Source of the DNA: Deminuibacter soli
GTDB taxonomy: Bacteria; Bacteroidota; Bacteroidia; Chitinophagales; Chitinophagaceae
Direction of reading: 5' to 3'
NCBI RefSeq assembly: GCF_003412455.1
Contig: NZ_QTJU01000001.1
Location: forward strand, 496,001-560,000
Length of the DNA stretch: 64,000 nt
Shown here: in pieces, positions 7,976 to 18,889 of the stretch
Position numbering within the stretch: position 1 is the first letter of the stretch
How the letters are laid out: each line of letters starts with the position of its first letter
Program-made: the position numbers and the translations under genes
The notes under the pieces: model-generated
Databases searched by the model: none
What the model saw: only the letters and a program-made list of their open reading frames with translations
Told to the model about the DNA's origin: nothing

Positions 7976-9385
7976 ATGGACGTAAATTTTAATCCCGACA
8001 AGCAGCATACGCTTGGTTCATCTGTTAGCATCAGCGGCACAGGTTTGCATACCGGTGTTTTGGTAGATATGACGCTGAAACCGGCCCACCCGGGTTTTGG
8101 CATACAATTTCAACGTATCGATTTACCTAACCAGCCGGTTATTAAAGCCGATTGCGACCTGGTTACAGATACCAGCCGCGGTACCACCCTGCAGGTAGGT
8201 GATGCAAAAGTTAGCACGATAGAACATTTGCTCGCAGCACTGGTGGGCATGGGTGTAGATAACGTTCTGGTTGAACTGAATGGCCCCGAAATTCCCATCA
8301 TGGACGGCAGTTCCATGCCTTTTATTGAGCTGATTGAAGAAGTGGGTGTTGTAGAACAGGACGCTACCAAGGCCTGGTACAGCATTGATGAAAACATTTA
8401 TCACTACGACGAAGAGAAACGCGTTGAAATGGTGGCCATGCCTGCCATGGATTACCAGATAACCACTCTTATCGATTTCAACAGTCCTGTACTGGGTACA
8501 CAGTACGCACAGCTGAAAAGCATGCGTGACTTCAAAAATGATATTGCCCCCTGCCGCACCTTCAGCTTTTTGCATGAGCTGGAAATGCTGCTGGAACACA
8601 ATCTTATCAAAGGCGGCGACATCAACAATGCGATTGTGATTGTTGATAAACCTGTTACCCAACAGGAAATGGATCGCCTGGCCAAAGCCTTTAACCGCGA
8701 AAAAATAGAAGTTAAATCCGAAGGTTACCTCAACAACCTCGAATTGCGCTTCCCCAATGAACCTGCCCGTCACAAACTGCTCGATGTGGTGGGCGACCTG
8801 GCGCTGATTGGTTATCCTATCAAAGGCAGGATTATTGCCAACCGCCCCGGCCACAGCACCAACGTAGCTTTTGCGCAGAAAATAAAACAGTACATCAAAA
8901 AGAACAAACACGTAAAAGATGTTCCGGTGTACAACCCCAATATGCCACCTGTTTACGGACTCGATTATATTGAAAAAACACTGCCGCACCGCTTCCCGTT
9001 TTTGCTGGTTGACAAGATCATTGAGCTTACCGACAATACCATTGTGGGTATCAAGAATGTCACCTTCAACGAATGGTTTTTCCAGGGGCACTTTCCCGGG
9101 AACCCGGTAATGCCGGGCGTTTTACAGATTGAAGCCCTCGCGCAAACCGGTGGCATTCTCTGTATCAATGCCATGCCTGAAGGCAAGTACGATACCTACT
9201 TCCTGAAGATAGACAACTGTAAATTCAAACAAATGGTACGCCCCGGCGATACCATGATCCTGAAAATGGAACTGGCAGCGCCTATACGCCGCGGTATCTG
9301 TGAAATGAAGGGCACTGTGTATGTAGGTGGCAAACTGGCAACAGAAGCCCTGCTGGTAGCACAGGTCGTTCGCCGCAACGGATAA
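7976..9385 (+). CDS. lpxC/fabZ: LpxC/FabZ fusion: UDP-3-O-acyl-GlcNAc deacetylase and 3-hydroxyacyl-ACP dehydratase
   Basis: 469-residue bifunctional protein of the Bacteroidota type. The LpxC part (about 1-310) removes the N-acetyl group of UDP-3-O-acyl-GlcNAc, the committed step of lipid A synthesis. Zinc ligands are His84 in STIEHLLAAL and the His/Asp of RHKLLDVVGDLA (about 266 and 270); GHSTN near 293 holds the catalytic His. The FabZ part (about 320-469) dehydrates 3-hydroxyacyl-ACP: LPHRFPFLLVDK carries the catalytic His, and GHFPGNPVMPGVLQIEALAQ the catalytic Glu and the substrate tunnel. The fusion joins the two pathways that compete for hydroxyacyl-ACP. lpxA, which often follows in this phylum, is not here; a terminator follows instead. 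Confidence 0.96.
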   Translation: MDVNFNPDKQHTLGSSVSISGTGLHTGVLVDMTLKPAHPGFGIQFQRIDLPNQPVIKADCDLVTDTSRGTTLQVGDAKVSTIEHLLAALVGMGVDNVLVELNGPEIPIMDGSSMPFIELIEEVGVVEQDATKAWYSIDENIYHYDEEKRVEMVAMPAMDYQITTLIDFNSPVLGTQYAQLKSMRDFKNDIAPCRTFSFLHELEMLLEHNLIKGGDINNAIVIVDKPVTQQEMDRLAKAFNREKIEVKSEGYLNNLELRFPNEPARHKLLDVVGDLALIGYPIKGRIIANRPGHSTNVAFAQKIKQYIKKNKHVKDVPVYNPNMPPVYGLDYIEKTLPHRFPFLLVDKIIELTDNTIVGIKNVTFNEWFFQGHFPGNPVMPGVLQIEALAQTGGILCINAMPEGKYDTYFLKIDNCKFKQMVRPGDTMILKMELAAPIRRGICEMKGTVYVGGKLATEALLVAQVVRRNG

Positions 9386-9407
9386 TGCATACTATACGAT
9401 ATACAGC

Positions 9408-9436
9408 AACCGGCAGGAAAAACCTGCCGGTTTTTT
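9408..9436 (+). terminator. Terminator of lpxC/fabZ
   Basis: Perfect 10-bp stem AACCGGCAGG / CCTGCCGGTT with a five-A loop, followed by T residues, 23 bp after the stop codon. Confidence 0.92.
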
Positions 9437-9625
9437 ATTGCGTTTCACCGATACGTATAATTGCACTATTCCGGCTTTCACTTGTATATAGAAGCGCCGG
9501 CATATGATGCATTGCGAATGTTGTGTATCTTGTGTATGACTGGCATTTAAGTTATACTGCAGCTATTGCTGGCCGCAGCCGGATTTTGTATCTTGGTTGC
9601 GGTAATCTAATATCAAAACCGGTGT

Positions 9626-9925
9626 ATGATGTTTTCACTAGACGAGTTTGTAGCCACCCTGTCCAACACACAGCCTCCTGTGAATGTAAATGTGTATCTC
9701 AAAGCTTTGTGGTACGATAAAAAAGGCGACTGGGAAAAAGCGCATGACCTGATTGAAGATATCCCCGAAAAAAAAGCCAGCTGGATACATGCCTACCTGC
9801 ACCGCAAACAGGGCGATCAGTGGAATGCCGATTACTGGTACAACAGGGCCGGCCATCCCTCCAGCACACTCTCCCTCGAAGATGAATGGAAAACAATTGT
9901 AAAGCACCTGCTGGAAGAGGTTTAA
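9626..9925 (+). CDS. Small soluble protein of unknown function
   Basis: 99 residues, possibly one fewer if the second Met is used. No signal peptide or membrane segment. The middle reads NVYLKALWYDKKGDWEKAHDLIEDIPEKKASWIHAYLHRKQGD, an alpha-helical pattern rich in Trp and His that resembles a single TPR-like hairpin. NADYWYNRAGHPSSTLSLEDEW then gives a recognisable conserved-type motif; I recall similar short proteins in many bacteria without a known function. It follows the lpxC/fabZ terminator and is probably its own transcript. The intergenic stretch before it repeats the words GTATCTTG twice (near 9525 and 9588). Confidence 0.75.
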   Translation: MMFSLDEFVATLSNTQPPVNVNVYLKALWYDKKGDWEKAHDLIEDIPEKKASWIHAYLHRKQGDQWNADYWYNRAGHPSSTLSLEDEWKTIVKHLLEEV

Positions 9926-9926
9926 A

Positions 9927-9958
9927 AGTTTACTTGTTTAATAGTTCAATGTTTAAGC
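9927..9958. repeat. 8-nt-period degenerate array in a convergent gap
   Basis: Consecutive octamers AGTTTACT (9927), TGTTTAAT (9935) and AGTTCAAT (9943), then GTTTAAGC, with NGTTTAAT as the shared word. The array fills the 27-bp gap between two converging genes and enters the end of the M23 gene. Confidence 0.55.
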
Positions 9959-10684
9959 CTTGTGCGCCATGCCGTGCACTTTAGCATACTGCATCATATT
10001 TAACACCTTATCCGGGTCAGGGCAGTTGGCCAGGTATTGTGACCTGTGTGGTATTGCACAAACACCGGGATAATCTCCTTTCCTGCCTTCCATATCGCGT
10101 ATCAGCTGAAAATGCAGGTGTGGCGGCCACTGGCCATTCTCGTGTAAATCTCCAAAGTGCGCCAGTAAGCTACCCCTGGCAACAGGCATTCCTTCTTTTA
10201 AAGATGTAAGATCGCGCAGGCTCATGTGCCCGTACAAAGTATGAAACACCATACCGCTCACCGCGTGTTGCAGAATAATGGTAGCGCCATAATCACCTGC
10301 GGGTTCATTAAATGCGAAGCTGTGTACAGTTCCATCAAATGGTGCATATACAGGTGTGCCTGCAGGTGCCCATATATCTGTTGCCAGGTGAATGCAACGT
10401 GCGGTTTCTTCGCTGTTGTTGTCAAATAAATTTTTCTGCGCATAAATGGCGCGGTGTTCATTATAACCACCAATGCCATACCGTGCACCGGCTGTATCTA
10501 TTTGCTGCTGCACATATCTGGAAAACGCGGCGGCATCTGCCAGCAGTGCTGCATTCAATGCTTTGTTGGCCGCAGTAAAATCCAGGTGCAGCAGTTTGTC
10601 TTGCGCAGGGTTAAATGCTACTACCTGCGCGAAAGGTTGCAATTGTTGTAAAAGCGCTTCAAAGCCGGCATTGTTGTTTTCCAT
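9953..10684 (-). CDS. M23-family metallopeptidase (LytM-like)
   Basis: 243 residues. The C-terminal half is an M23 domain with the zinc ligands in place: HLATDIWAPAGTPVYAPFDG supplies His and Asp, and HLHFQL the HxH pair; YGHMSL is also typical. M23 enzymes cut peptide cross-links in peptidoglycan. The N-terminal ~110 residues have no recognisable signal peptide or membrane anchor and no coiled coil. Either the protein acts after non-classical export, or it has a cytoplasmic or non-peptidoglycan substrate; the sequence cannot decide. It lies 20 bp after the AbiEii-like gene on the same strand and may share its transcript. Confidence 0.85.
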   Translation of the reverse strand: MENNNAGFEALLQQLQPFAQVVAFNPAQDKLLHLDFTAANKALNAALLADAAAFSRYVQQQIDTAGARYGIGGYNEHRAIYAQKNLFDNNSEETARCIHLATDIWAPAGTPVYAPFDGTVHSFAFNEPAGDYGATIILQHAVSGMVFHTLYGHMSLRDLTSLKEGMPVARGSLLAHFGDLHENGQWPPHLHFQLIRDMEGRKGDYPGVCAIPHRSQYLANCPDPDKVLNMMQYAKVHGMAHKA

Positions 10685-10704
10685 TGATTGTTTGTGTTTG
10701 GGCT

Positions 10705-11484
10705 TTATTGATGTACGTCTCTTATACCTGCTGCCATTTCGGGCCAGTACAAACCTGTTGTTTTTCGATCGAGAATGGATAGTATGCGTTCGCGCAATTG
10801 TTCAGAATTTGACAACATATCGCCCATCCTGCGTCCTATTACACGGGCACTTACCAATAGCAGGTAATCTGTATCATCGGTGCTGTAAAATTCCATTACA
10901 TCAATGTATTCTTCATAAATCTCCATATCCTTCAATTCGAAATACACGGAAATGATGTGTACGATATCGGTTATATCCTTGGTTCTGCCCGGTTTGTCAT
11001 CGTTGGCAATCAACTTCAATAAAACAAGCCCCTCCAATGGACAAACCATTAATGTGTTTTCGCCAATGGAATAATTCTTCGCTTCCGGAAACACCTCTTT
11101 AAAGCCGGGCACATCTATTACAAACAATCTCGGCTGTTCCAGCTGCGTTTCCCTGTATTCATTTTCGATGCCTCCGAATGGCAGTAAATCCAGCTCAACA
11201 GCATGCTTGTAGAACAGTTTTATGCTTTCTGTTTCATGTGCCGTAAAGTGACCGGTTTCAAGCAAGGCCTGCTTTGCCTGGTAAAATTGCTGCTCGCTTG
11301 CAAGCAATATGGCAACATCTACATCATTGGTTTTTCTTTGCGGCGCAAGGTTTGGGTTAGCAGAAAGCGCGATATCCCTGGCCAACGCACCTACCAGATA
11401 AAAATCAATTTCCAGTTTCCGCAGTACTTCTTCAAGCGCGGCCAGCATTTCCAATGCAGCACCGCTAACAATATCACTCGCCAT
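10705..11484 (-). CDS. AbiEii-type nucleotidyltransferase (probable type IV toxin)
   Basis: 259 residues. The nucleotidyltransferase core is visible: FYLVGALARDIAL (about 29-41), the strand-turn motif before the catalytic acids, then KTNDVDVAILLAS (about 53-65) with the DxD pair, and ELDLLPFGG as the third acid. AbiEii-type toxins are reported to transfer nucleotides to tRNA or other targets and give growth arrest or phage exclusion. The gene overlaps the end of the upstream AbiEi-like gene by 11 bp, the usual coupling of antitoxin and toxin. Assignment to the AbiEii branch rather than another nucleotidyltransferase rests partly on this neighbour. Confidence 0.75.
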   Translation of the reverse strand: MASDIVSGAALEMLAALEEVLRKLEIDFYLVGALARDIALSANPNLAPQRKTNDVDVAILLASEQQFYQAKQALLETGHFTAHETESIKLFYKHAVELDLLPFGGIENEYRETQLEQPRLFVIDVPGFKEVFPEAKNYSIGENTLMVCPLEGLVLLKLIANDDKPGRTKDITDIVHIISVYFELKDMEIYEEYIDVMEFYSTDDTDYLLLVSARVIGRRMGDMLSNSEQLRERILSILDRKTTGLYWPEMAAGIRDVHQ

Positions 11485-12490
11485 TTAAGTATGTTGTTTT
11501 AATTCTTTCAGCCAGTTCTTTATTGCGGCTGTCCAGCCCGTGCGCTAAATCTGCATAGATCAGCAATGCAGGTGCTGTACCCGGTGCCGCCCCCGGTAAT
11601 GTACCCCAGCATTTATCCAGCAATACAATGTTGCCGTTATTGTCGGGCACCATGCCCAGCAATTTCAACAATTCGTTTCCTGGTTTCCCTGAGTACAGGG
11701 TAAAGTTTTCAGGCGTTATATGGCCGGTAAGCAGGGCAGCTCCAGGCTCTCCCCCCCAGTAAATATCTGTATCATTTATATCCTGCCATGTTGCAGCATT
11801 TTCGGTTCGCAGAAACCGGAACCTGCCTTTTTGCAATTTGGGGCGTATGATGGCATGGAACATTTCTGTCCACCGGGTAATCAATTTATCGCGGCTCACC
11901 AAACGTTCAACATTTCCCTTTGTGTTTGTATAACCACCTTGCTGCAATTCATCCAGCAGTGGACCTATATTACCCAGGGCAATGCCGGCTGCCGTTGCAA
12001 TTTCCCGGTAAGAAGCGTTGAGCAATGCAGGGTTATTAATTACAGCCATCATGAATTTTAACCCTGTTGCATTCCAGAGTTTCCCGGTAGCTGCTTCACG
12101 GGTGGGCGTTACTTTCTGATCTGCTACATAAATAAAGATGCCTTTCGCCTGGATGTAACAATTGCCCGCGGCTTCCAGGTAGTTTATGCCAAGGCTTTTA
12201 AAATTATCCTTTAATGGCTTGGGAATATACCTGGCAATCAGCAACCATTGGTCTTTGTTCTTGCCAAATTGCGCTATTAAGTCCAGCACCTGGTTCTGCC
12301 TGATCTCCCCTTTAATTGCTACGTTAAAATGGTGTTCTACCCCAGCCAGAGCGATTGTTATACGGGCGTTGGCCTCATTGCCGTTGGGCAAGGCTAATTC
12401 TTTTACCCTGCTGCCTGTTTGGCTGCTTAACAGCTTAATAGCTTCGGTAAGTAGCTGTTTTTCAGCAGATTTATATTTTATCTTGTTCAT
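11474..12490 (-). CDS. AbiEi-type antitoxin / transcriptional regulator
   Basis: 338 residues from MNKIKYKSAEKQLL. An in-frame start 30 bp upstream would run through a palindromic operator, so I reject it. The middle (about 150-210: FMMAVINNPALLNASYREIATAAGIALGNIGPLLDELQQGGY) is a winged helix-turn-helix; the C-terminal half is the alpha/beta domain of AbiEi-like proteins. Family members bind inverted repeats in their own promoter and neutralise the partner toxin without direct complex formation (type IV). Two matching palindromes lie directly upstream (12498-12522 and 12577-12593), and the toxin gene overlaps its 3' end. The order antitoxin-toxin fits the family. Confidence 0.77.
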   Translation of the reverse strand: MNKIKYKSAEKQLLTEAIKLLSSQTGSRVKELALPNGNEANARITIALAGVEHHFNVAIKGEIRQNQVLDLIAQFGKNKDQWLLIARYIPKPLKDNFKSLGINYLEAAGNCYIQAKGIFIYVADQKVTPTREAATGKLWNATGLKFMMAVINNPALLNASYREIATAAGIALGNIGPLLDELQQGGYTNTKGNVERLVSRDKLITRWTEMFHAIIRPKLQKGRFRFLRTENAATWQDINDTDIYWGGEPGAALLTGHITPENFTLYSGKPGNELLKLLGMVPDNNGNIVLLDKCWGTLPGAAPGTAPALLIYADLAHGLDSRNKELAERIKTTYLNGE

Positions 12491-12497
12491 TTTTAAG

Positions 12498-12522
12498 CAT
12501 TGTTCATGAATCATGAACAATG
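12498..12522. promoter_or_regulatory. Operator-like palindrome, site 1
   Basis: A 25-bp perfect inverted repeat with 12-bp arms (CATTGTTCATGA / TCATGAACAATG) around a single A, 8 bp upstream of the AbiEi-like start. It shares the core GTTCATG-3 nt-CATGAAC with site 2, and half-sites (TGAACAA) occur at 12531 and 12607. Most likely the autoregulatory site of the antitoxin. Confidence 0.7.
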
Positions 12523-12576
12523 TAAAATAATGAACAATTAGTAATTTTCAAAGAAAGCGTTCAAGAATTTACCACT

Positions 12577-12593
12577 GTTCATGAACCATGAAC
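12577..12593. promoter_or_regulatory. Operator-like palindrome, site 2
   Basis: GTTCATG (12577-12583), AAC, CATGAAC (12587-12593): the same 7-bp arms and 3-bp spacer as the core of site 1. The centres are 75 bp apart, about seven helical turns, so the sites would lie on the same face of the DNA. Confidence 0.65.
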
Positions 12594-12630
12594 GTAAATA
12601 AATTCTGAACAATCTGGCCGCCAGTCATAC

Positions 12631-12663
12631 AAAAGCCCTGGCCGGTTAAGGCCAGGGGCTTTT
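12631..12663 (-). terminator. Terminator of the tricorn-like protease gene
   Basis: Stem of about 13 bp with one bulged G (AAAAGCCCTGGCC / GGCCAGGGGCTTTT) and a GGTTAA loop, 19 bp after the stop of the minus-strand protease gene. The A/T flanks would allow it to work in both directions. Confidence 0.85.
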
Positions 12664-12681
12664 GTATGTGTTGTTCCGGTG

Positions 12682-15600
12682 TTATTTACCAATCTTTCCC
12701 AGGATCAATTCAATGGCTTTATCCAGTTGCGGATCACGGCCGTTAATTTTATCCTCGAAGGTATTGATCACACGTACATCGGGCTGCACGCCGTTTAGTT
12801 CAAGGTCTTTGCCATCGAGGGTATAACAACCCCAGGCAGGTATGCGTACAAATGAGCCATCTACCAAACCGGCACCGCTCGTAAAAATAATCCAGTGGTA
12901 GGTTTCGTTGCCCACAATGGTGCCCAGCTTTAATGCTTTAAAACCGGCTGAGGTCATTTCCGCATCGCTCAGTGACTGTTCGTTGGTGAGCAGTATAATG
13001 GGTTTATCGCTTGGCGCAAAATTGGGCTGCGGTGTTAAATGGCCATCGCGGTATTTCCATTGCAGGTAGGTACGTTGTGATAAAAAGTTCAGCACCTGGT
13101 CGTGCACATTACCGCCTGTGTTGTAACGCAGATCAAGTATCAGGGCATCTTTGCCTGGCAGCTGCCTGGTCATGTCCATAATAAAATGCTGCAACTCGCC
13201 TGTACCCATGTTTTTCATGCAGGAGTAAGCAATGCGGTTGCCGCTTTTTTCATCTACACGTTTTTTATTGGTGGCAATCCACTCGTCGTTCAGTTCATCT
13301 GCTACAGAACCGTCAGGGTGTATTTTTACATTTATTTCCTGCGCGCCCCGTTTAAAGGTCAGCTGCAATTCCTTATCCAGCGAGGGTTTGGTAAAGTAGT
13401 AGTAGCGGTCTATGGCAGCATCTACTGTTTCACCGTTTACTTTTACAAGTTCGTCACCTGCCTGCAGCTGAACAGTTTTATTATCGGCCGGACTTTTAGG
13501 CAAGATGTATTTCACCTGGTAAGGATGTTCCCTGCTGAATACAATACCGGTTTCCATGGTGCTGTTGCGCAGGGTTACCGTTTCTTCACTGCCATTGGAG
13601 TAAAAGCCCTGGTGCGACGAGTTGAGCTCGCCCAGCATATCGTTTAACAATATGCGCAGATCAGCGCGGTTGTTGAGATATGGCAAAAACTGCTGGTAAT
13701 AGGTTTTGGTTTTATTCCAGTCGAGCCCATGAAATTTGGGATCGTAATAATTCTCATCCAGCTGTGCCCATGTTTCTTCAAACAGCTGGTTAAACTCAGC
13801 CTGCAGGTTGCGCCTGAAAGTATAACCGATATTCACCGGGTCAATTTTGTTGCCATCCAGATTCAGTTTAAACAGGGAGCCGTTCTGCAATACAAAGTAT
13901 TTATCATCGTTGGCTGCAAAATCAAAACCGTAGGCTTCCGCACCGGCAAAACGTTCTGTTTTGTTAGGCTCAAACGGTTCAATGGTTGTTTTGTACAAAA
14001 CAGTTTTACCTTCTGCCTGGTTGCCTGAGTAGAGCACAAAAGTTTTACCCTCCTTCTGCAATACGGTTAACAGGTAGTGGTCGCCTGCATCAGGACTTAC
14101 CTGTTCAATCCTGTCTTCTATGTTAATGGTGTCAATAGCGATGGAGGCTACTTTATCATCCGGCTTGTTTTTAGCGGTGTCTTTACCCTTTGCCTTGTCT
14201 TTATCCTTGTCGGTATCCTTTTCTTTAAACAGGTCGGCAAATTTATCGGAGCGGAAGGGCTCGCTTATTTTCTCCAATGCTACACGATAAATCTTGGGTT
14301 GCTGCAAACCCGTTGGGTACGCGGGTTTCAGGCGAGATGAGATAAAGTAAATATACTTACCATCGGGCGACCATACAGGCTGTGTTTCGGTGATGGAAGT
14401 GTTGGTGAGGTTAATGGTTTTGCCGGTTTTGGTGTTGTACACAAATATGTCCTGCTCAAAATGCCGGTAGGCTGTGTACACCACGTATTCGTCGTTGGGT
14501 GAAAATCCGGGATCGCCATTCTGGAAGCCCCATATTTCATCGTGTGCAATGGTTTTGCTTTCAAATGATTTCAAGTCGAGCAAACGCACTTCATCGCGGC
14601 CGGAAAGATACACAGCCTGTGTACGTTTTTTGTTCAATGCCAGCGAACGGTTATTGCCTTTGTCATTGGTTAACTGTTTCGCCTTACCGCTGCCATCTGC
14701 AGCAATGGTGTACAAATTCAGGTAACCGCCCTGTGTTTGGTTGTACAGCAGGGTTTTATTGTCGCTCAGCCATTTTACTTCACGTACACGTTCTTCACTG
14801 GTGCGCTGTACCTGTTGAATAAACTTGCCTTCCACATCACTTACAAACAGTTCACCGCGCGATACCAGCGCCAGCTTTTTACCATCGGGCGAAACATCAA
14901 CGGCAGAGATATTGCCTTTTACATCAAAGTCTTTTTCCTGCGGCAATACATTGTTGCGGGTAATATTCACCGCCAGTTTGCTTGTTTTTTGCGAAGCCAC
15001 ATCGTACAGCCACAACTGGTAATCTTTCTCAAAAACAATTTTACCACCTGCTGCATTCACATTCGCTGCTTTAATGGAAGAAGTGAAACTGGTGAGCGCC
15101 TGTTTTTTGCCACCATTAAAAGTGTACAGGTTGTATTCACCGTTGGCTTCGTCTGAAAGAAAGTAGATATTACCGGCCTTATCAATGGTAGCCGCAAAAT
15201 CTTTACCCTGCCAGTCTGTATAACGCTTGTATTGTTTGGTAGTTGGGTTATACGATTGAATATCGGGATTAAACGGCCCTTTGTATCGTTTGCGCTGGGC
15301 CTGGAAACCGCTTTCCCAGGTATCGTTAAAAAACAGTTCACCGCTGGTGGGGTGTTCTATTACATTGTGATCATAGAGATAAAAATAATCACCAAAAACA
15401 CGTTTGGCAGTACCGCCTTCGATGCCCACTTTATAGGTTGATACCTGCCCCATGCGGCCACTGGCAAAGTACACACTTTTTGAATCCCAGCTCCACGAGC
15501 TTACTTCATCTGAGCCACTGTACCAGGTAAGCTGTTTTACTTCGCCGCCATTTACGGGCACAATAAATACATCGGAATTGCCGTACTGCCGCCCGGTAAA

Positions 15601-15861
15601 GGCAATCCATTTACCATCGGGAGATACTTTGGCATTGGTCTCATATCCCTGCATAGCGGTGATGCGGGCAGCGTTTCCGCTTAGCACATCTGCTTTCCAG
15701 AGGTCGCCTTCAAAGCTGAACACGACCGATTGCCCATCGGGCGTTAATGCAGGTTGTGATAAAAAACTGGTATTGCCTGGCTGGGCTTTTAAGGTAGCGG
15801 TGCAACACAAGGCAGCCGCAAGCAGCCATTTTAGTTTTGGGGAGAAAGGTAGATATTGCAT
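12682..15861 (-). CDS. Tricorn-like S41 peptidase, secreted
   Basis: 1059 residues. Signal peptide MQYLPFSPKLKWLLAAALCC...LKAQ. The N-terminal half consists of beta-propeller repeats of the WD40-like/PD40 type, each carrying a motif such as LTPDGQSVVFSF, VSPDGKWIAFTG, WSPDGKYIYFIS. A Lys/Asp-rich linker follows (about 545-570, KEKDTDKDKDKAKGKD), then a PDZ-like segment and a C-terminal S41 protease domain. NEQSLSDAEMTSAGFKALKLG carries the probable nucleophile Ser of SDAE. Tricorn proteases degrade peptides after proteasome-like or other cleavage; the bacterial secreted versions probably digest external or periplasmic peptides. The signal peptide argues for the periplasm or outside. It is followed by a terminator and lies 33 bp after leuS. 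Confidence 0.9.
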   Translation of the reverse strand: MQYLPFSPKLKWLLAAALCCTATLKAQPGNTSFLSQPALTPDGQSVVFSFEGDLWKADVLSGNAARITAMQGYETNAKVSPDGKWIAFTGRQYGNSDVFIVPVNGGEVKQLTWYSGSDEVSSWSWDSKSVYFASGRMGQVSTYKVGIEGGTAKRVFGDYFYLYDHNVIEHPTSGELFFNDTWESGFQAQRKRYKGPFNPDIQSYNPTTKQYKRYTDWQGKDFAATIDKAGNIYFLSDEANGEYNLYTFNGGKKQALTSFTSSIKAANVNAAGGKIVFEKDYQLWLYDVASQKTSKLAVNITRNNVLPQEKDFDVKGNISAVDVSPDGKKLALVSRGELFVSDVEGKFIQQVQRTSEERVREVKWLSDNKTLLYNQTQGGYLNLYTIAADGSGKAKQLTNDKGNNRSLALNKKRTQAVYLSGRDEVRLLDLKSFESKTIAHDEIWGFQNGDPGFSPNDEYVVYTAYRHFEQDIFVYNTKTGKTINLTNTSITETQPVWSPDGKYIYFISSRLKPAYPTGLQQPKIYRVALEKISEPFRSDKFADLFKEKDTDKDKDKAKGKDTAKNKPDDKVASIAIDTINIEDRIEQVSPDAGDHYLLTVLQKEGKTFVLYSGNQAEGKTVLYKTTIEPFEPNKTERFAGAEAYGFDFAANDDKYFVLQNGSLFKLNLDGNKIDPVNIGYTFRRNLQAEFNQLFEETWAQLDENYYDPKFHGLDWNKTKTYYQQFLPYLNNRADLRILLNDMLGELNSSHQGFYSNGSEETVTLRNSTMETGIVFSREHPYQVKYILPKSPADNKTVQLQAGDELVKVNGETVDAAIDRYYYFTKPSLDKELQLTFKRGAQEINVKIHPDGSVADELNDEWIATNKKRVDEKSGNRIAYSCMKNMGTGELQHFIMDMTRQLPGKDALILDLRYNTGGNVHDQVLNFLSQRTYLQWKYRDGHLTPQPNFAPSDKPIILLTNEQSLSDAEMTSAGFKALKLGTIVGNETYHWIIFTSGAGLVDGSFVRIPAWGCYTLDGKDLELNGVQPDVRVINTFEDKINGRDPQLDKAIELILGKIGK

Positions 15862-15893
15862 ATCTCCAAGATATGCAATATCTGAGAATGTTG

Positions 15894-18671
<2,778 letters not shown>

Positions 18672-18821
18672 AATGCTGTTTACCTATGCTGTTGTGGAGA
18701 TTGCCGTTTGCGGGACACAAAACAATATGCATTGTGCGGTGTTGTACCACCTGTGCTGCGGCATTGCTAAAAAAGCTGCCGGGCATACTAATCCCGTGAG
18801 GCAATCGTTTAAATGTGTGTG

Positions 18822-18829
18822 CAAATGTA
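18822..18829 (-). promoter_or_regulatory. Probable leuS promoter -7 element
   Basis: On the minus strand TACATTTG, a perfect TAnnTTTG match, 151 bp upstream of the leuS start. Its -33 partner is not clear. Confidence 0.4.
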
Positions 18830-18852
18830 AGCGAATAAGGTTGCAAAACCCC

Positions 18853-18860
18853 TAAATTTG
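18853..18860 (+). promoter_or_regulatory. Probable ftsX promoter -7 element
   Basis: TAAATTTG, a perfect TAnnTTTG match, 29 bp before the ftsX start codon and divergent from the leuS element at 18822-18829. No clear TTTG at 19-22 nt upstream. Confidence 0.45.
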
Positions 18861-18889
18861 CCACGTACCAAACCCAATAAATCAATCGC

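Noticed and set aside
8123-9091. 322-codon open frame opposite lpxC/fabZ
   Set aside because: Antisense shadow; the plus strand encodes a complete LpxC/FabZ fusion.
12491-12520. Longer start for the AbiEi-like gene
   Set aside because: The added codons would lie within the 25-bp palindrome that looks like an operator.
18672-18821. T-box-like leader before leuS
   Set aside because: The leader is long enough, but I see no T-box sequence, specifier loop or terminator/antiterminator pair, and T-boxes are not expected in this phylum.
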